This document shows, one piece after another, positions 61,943 to 64,000 of a stretch of DNA of 64,000 nt (within the stretch, counting starts at the first letter, position 1; each line of letters begins with the position of its first letter). A program made the position numbers and the translations under genes. Source of the stretch: an uncultured Vampirovibrio sp. (lineage in GTDB: Bacteria; Cyanobacteriota; Vampirovibrionia; Gastranaerophilales; Gastranaerophilaceae); contig CAJTNR010000006.1 in NCBI GenBank assembly GCA_910577635.1, positions 1 to 64,000 on the forward strand. Reading direction: 5' to 3'. Under the pieces are notes generated by a model. It had not been told where the DNA came from, searched no databases, and saw nothing but the letters and a program-made list of their open reading frames with translations.

Positions 61943-62455
61943 ATGGAAACAAAACTTATACAAGCGTTTAATAAGCACATAAATCAGGAGTTTTACAGCG
62001 CTTATTTATACTTTGCAATGTCAACATATTTTGATGAAATCATGATGCAGGGCTTCTGTTCTTTTATGAAGCACAAAGCAGGTCAAAAACTCAAAATGGC
62101 GCAAAAAATTTATGATTATATTATTCTAAGGGATGAAAAACTTACTTTTTCAAGAATTGAAGAGCCCACAATCGATTGGATTAATGTTTCAGATGTCTTT
62201 TCAACCGCCCTTACCCATGAGGAGTTTATGCTAAACCAAATCCAGGAGCTTTATAGAATTACTAAAGAAGTGGATGATATTGCCTCAGCTGAATATGTTT
62301 CTACAATTGTAACAGAACAAATTAAAAATACGAGTGATATTCGAAAGATTGTTTTTAGACTAAAGAATTCTAATATAATATCTCCTAATATTGAACATTT
62401 GGATTTGCTCTTTAGCGCAACTTCTTTAAATAAATTCGAAACTATTGCAAATTAG
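61943..62455 (+). CDS. Ferritin with incomplete ferroxidase centre
   Basis: 170-residue ferritin four-helix bundle of the bacterial FtnA type (HINQEFYSAYLYFAMSTYF). Ferroxidase residues E16, E93 and Q126 are present. The E-x-x-H on helix B (E50 and H53 in E. coli FtnA) is replaced by K49 and M52 (KLKM). It may store iron poorly, work as a non-catalytic subunit or have another role. Cotranscribed with the superoxide-reductase-like gene. Overlaps nth by 14 bases, convergent. Confidence 0.85.
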   Translation: METKLIQAFNKHINQEFYSAYLYFAMSTYFDEIMMQGFCSFMKHKAGQKLKMAQKIYDYIILRDEKLTFSRIEEPTIDWINVSDVFSTALTHEEFMLNQIQELYRITKEVDDIASAEYVSTIVTEQIKNTSDIRKIVFRLKNSNIISPNIEHLDLLFSATSLNKFETIAN

Positions 62456-63086
62456 TATTTTTGCAATACTTAGAAATCGAACAAATTGAACAGTTTGGTT
62501 TCAATGGTTTGCAAATATTCTGTCCGTGGGTGACTAAGAGGGTGTTAAAATCTATCCAATATTTTTTTGGAAGTTTCCTTCTTAGTTCAAACTCGGTTTC
62601 TGTAGGGTTTTTTGTTTCGATGTAACCTAAGCGGTTGCAGATTCTATGGACATGGACATCAACGCATACAGCAGGGATATTATAGCCTTTAGCTAAAACA
62701 AGATTGGCAGTTTTTCTTCCGACACCCTTGAACTCTATTAATTCTTCTATAGTTTGAGGAACCTTGGAATCAAACTTTTCAACCAGTTCAATTGATAAAT
62801 CGATTATTTGTTTTGCTTTGTTTTGATAGAATCCGACAGGATAAATTGCTTCTTTGAGAGTTTCATAATCAATTTTAGACATTTTTGAAGGGGTCTTAGC
62901 AAGTTTGAGCATCCTTTTTGATGCTCCTATAGTAGTTTTATCGTTTGTTCTTAAAGATAGGATACAGCAAATTAAAACAATATAAGGATCTTTTATATTC
63001 TCCATAAAATCCACAAATTCACTATGGAAAACTTTTTTGTTTAAATAATCATTTGTTAGGTTAAGAACTATATTATCAATTATCAT
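62442..63086 (-). CDS. nth: Endonuclease III
   Basis: 214-residue HhH-GPD DNA glycosylase/AP lyase for oxidised pyrimidines. Catalytic K125 in GVGRKTANLVL, D143 in VDVHVHRI. The 4Fe-4S cluster C-x6-C-x2-C-x5-C is intact at the C-terminus (CKPLKPNCSICSISKYC). Normal length. Divergent from trxA with a short gap. Confidence 0.95.
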   Translation of the reverse strand: MIIDNIVLNLTNDYLNKKVFHSEFVDFMENIKDPYIVLICCILSLRTNDKTTIGASKRMLKLAKTPSKMSKIDYETLKEAIYPVGFYQNKAKQIIDLSIELVEKFDSKVPQTIEELIEFKGVGRKTANLVLAKGYNIPAVCVDVHVHRICNRLGYIETKNPTETEFELRRKLPKKYWIDFNTLLVTHGQNICKPLKPNCSICSISKYCKNTNLQ

Positions 63087-63122
63087 TGTGATACAATATT
63101 ACAATAAAAAGGAAATAATAAA

Positions 63123-63449
63123 ATGGCAAATATTGAAGAAATTAATGACAATAACTTTGATCAACTGGTCTTAAAATCAGACTCTGTTGTGCTTCTGGAT
63201 TTTTGGGCGCCCTGGTGCGGACCTTGCCGAAAGCTTACTCCAATATTAGAGCAAATCCAGAACGAATTTATTGAATCAATTAAGGTTTATAAAATTGATG
63301 CTGATAAAAACCAGACAACTGCAAGAGAATGCCAGGTTGCAAGTTTACCCTGTCTTTTAATTTTTAAAGAAGGTGAGATAAAAGAAGTCTTAGCAGGTTT
63401 AATGCCAAAAAGCACGATTAGTTCTAATATTAAAAAGTATATTGCATAA
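63123..63449 (+). CDS. trxA: Thioredoxin
   Basis: 108-residue thioredoxin with active site WCGPC (C32, C35) in FWAPWCGPCRKL, and the cis-Pro region ASLPCLLIF. The latter has an extra Cys after the cis-proline, where most thioredoxins have Thr. AAGGAA lies upstream. Confidence 0.95.
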   Translation: MANIEEINDNNFDQLVLKSDSVVLLDFWAPWCGPCRKLTPILEQIQNEFIESIKVYKIDADKNQTTARECQVASLPCLLIFKEGEIKEVLAGLMPKSTISSNIKKYIA

Positions 63450-63537
63450 AATAATCATTAATGAGTCTGGTATACAAAACAATTCAAAAAAATGGAATTA
63501 TGATGACTTTACAAAAAAGAACCAGAACTTTATACAA

Positions 63538-64000
63538 TCAATAATCAAAAGGAACAATGTTTAGTTCATCATCAATTACTCCATCTTTTTTAAAAAGCTG
63601 GAGTATATCTATAAAACCACTTAAATCTTCGGCTCTATCCTTAATTCTGTGGTGTCTTTTGCCTGAAGCTCATAAACACGCTAAATGCGGAGGACACTTT
63701 TTCTCATAGGTTTGTTTTAGTAACTTGTCATATTCATTCATAAAGCTTTCCCATTGTTTTTGGGTTTTTAGATATTGTTTGTATTGATCTTCTGATAGAA
63801 AATTCTTTGTTGCTTTTATTGTTCTTTCAATTTCTTCTTTGTATTTGTTTGTTCCTTTTATCGTGCATTGCATCATTGCATAGTCTGTCTGGTAGTTTTT
63901 GTCAATGCATTCTTGTGTTTCATCTGCAATTTTTTTGATTTCTTCTTGGGTTGTGTATTCTTCTGCAATGCATATTGAAAATAGAAGTATTGAAAGTATA
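63538..64000 (-). pseudogene. LprI-like protein with in-frame TGA, cut by window edge
   Basis: The frame enters from the right edge within a signal peptide (ILSILLFSICIAEEYT) and continues with a DUF1311/LprI-like domain (FLSEDQYKQYLKTQKQWESF, KKCPPHLACL) to TGA at 63670-63672. The same frame goes on for 43 sense codons (ASGKRHHRIKDRAEDLSGFI ...) to TGA at 63538. The Cys and the 'R-x-x-E-L'-like end expected of the domain fall on both sides of the first TGA. It is probably a nonsense mutation. A shortened protein is possible. Confidence 0.6.

Overview
The window is AT-rich bacterial DNA with dense, mostly standard-code genes. It looks like a diderm. FlgA, FlgH and FlgI (P- and L-ring) are present, along with AMIN-domain amidase, lipoprotein and undecaprenol-kinase-type genes. 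The best overall fit is a gut-type member of the Vampirovibrionia/Melainabacteria (Gastranaerophilales-like). That rests on the style of the unnamed proteins (N-terminal 'I-S-F-x-G' tags), the GH57 branching enzyme and the mix of flagellar and TPR genes. It is an inference, not something computed.

Layout. 1-1.9 kb: zeta-toxin-like kinase with a small upstream partner, then a ComF-type phosphoribosyltransferase. 1.9-4.9 kb: a tightly packed methionine operon (metY, metX, metW). 4.9-13.2 kb: an eleven-gene minus-strand flagellar operon (lytic transglycosylase, flgF, flgG, flgA, flgH, flgI, flgJ, an unknown, flgN-like, flgK, flgL). 13.3-20.5 kb: TPR protein, murI, cell-wall amidase, a sugar ABC permease pair without its ATPase or binding protein, and an HxlR regulator divergent from a lumazine-binding-like protein. 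20.5-25.3 kb: a decayed island (broken dinD, C-terminal remnants of type III mod and res, intact Fic protein) ending at tRNA-Leu(CAG), with an imperfect direct repeat flanking the Fic gene. 25.4-32.2 kb: housekeeping (surE, glmS, groES, groEL) plus hypothetical genes.

32.2-36.7 kb is the most unusual accessory region. A lipase-fold effector-like protein with an N-terminal HPRDxxGKF motif converges on a tandem array of four small membrane proteins and two truncated copies on the opposite strand. Nearly identical direct repeats show recent duplication. I read this as a candidate effector with an amplified immunity array.

36.7-45.2 kb is a graveyard (tRNA fragment, HigA remnant, Fic N-terminal remnant) and an island of about 7.8 kb inserted in the 3' end of tRNA-Arg(TCT). 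A 42-bp copy of the tRNA 3' end and the tRNA's apparent original terminator lie at the far end. The island carries an operon of unrecognised proteins, several with a common N-terminal tag, one with calcium-binding-like repeats, and one split by a frameshift at a classic -1 slippery heptamer. No integrase is visible. Upstream of the tRNA are 101-bp tandem repeats built partly from tRNA pieces.

45.2-64 kb: sensor kinase with a MerR-like partner, tmk, TPR protein, two-component genes, GH57 branching enzyme, TPR/NHL protein, tsaD, a C_GCAxxG_C_C protein, a dgkA-ybeY-pgpH cluster, a secreted GH13 enzyme, a desulfoferrodoxin/ferritin pair in which both proteins lack expected metal ligands, nth, trxA, and an LprI-like gene with an in-frame TGA that runs off the window.
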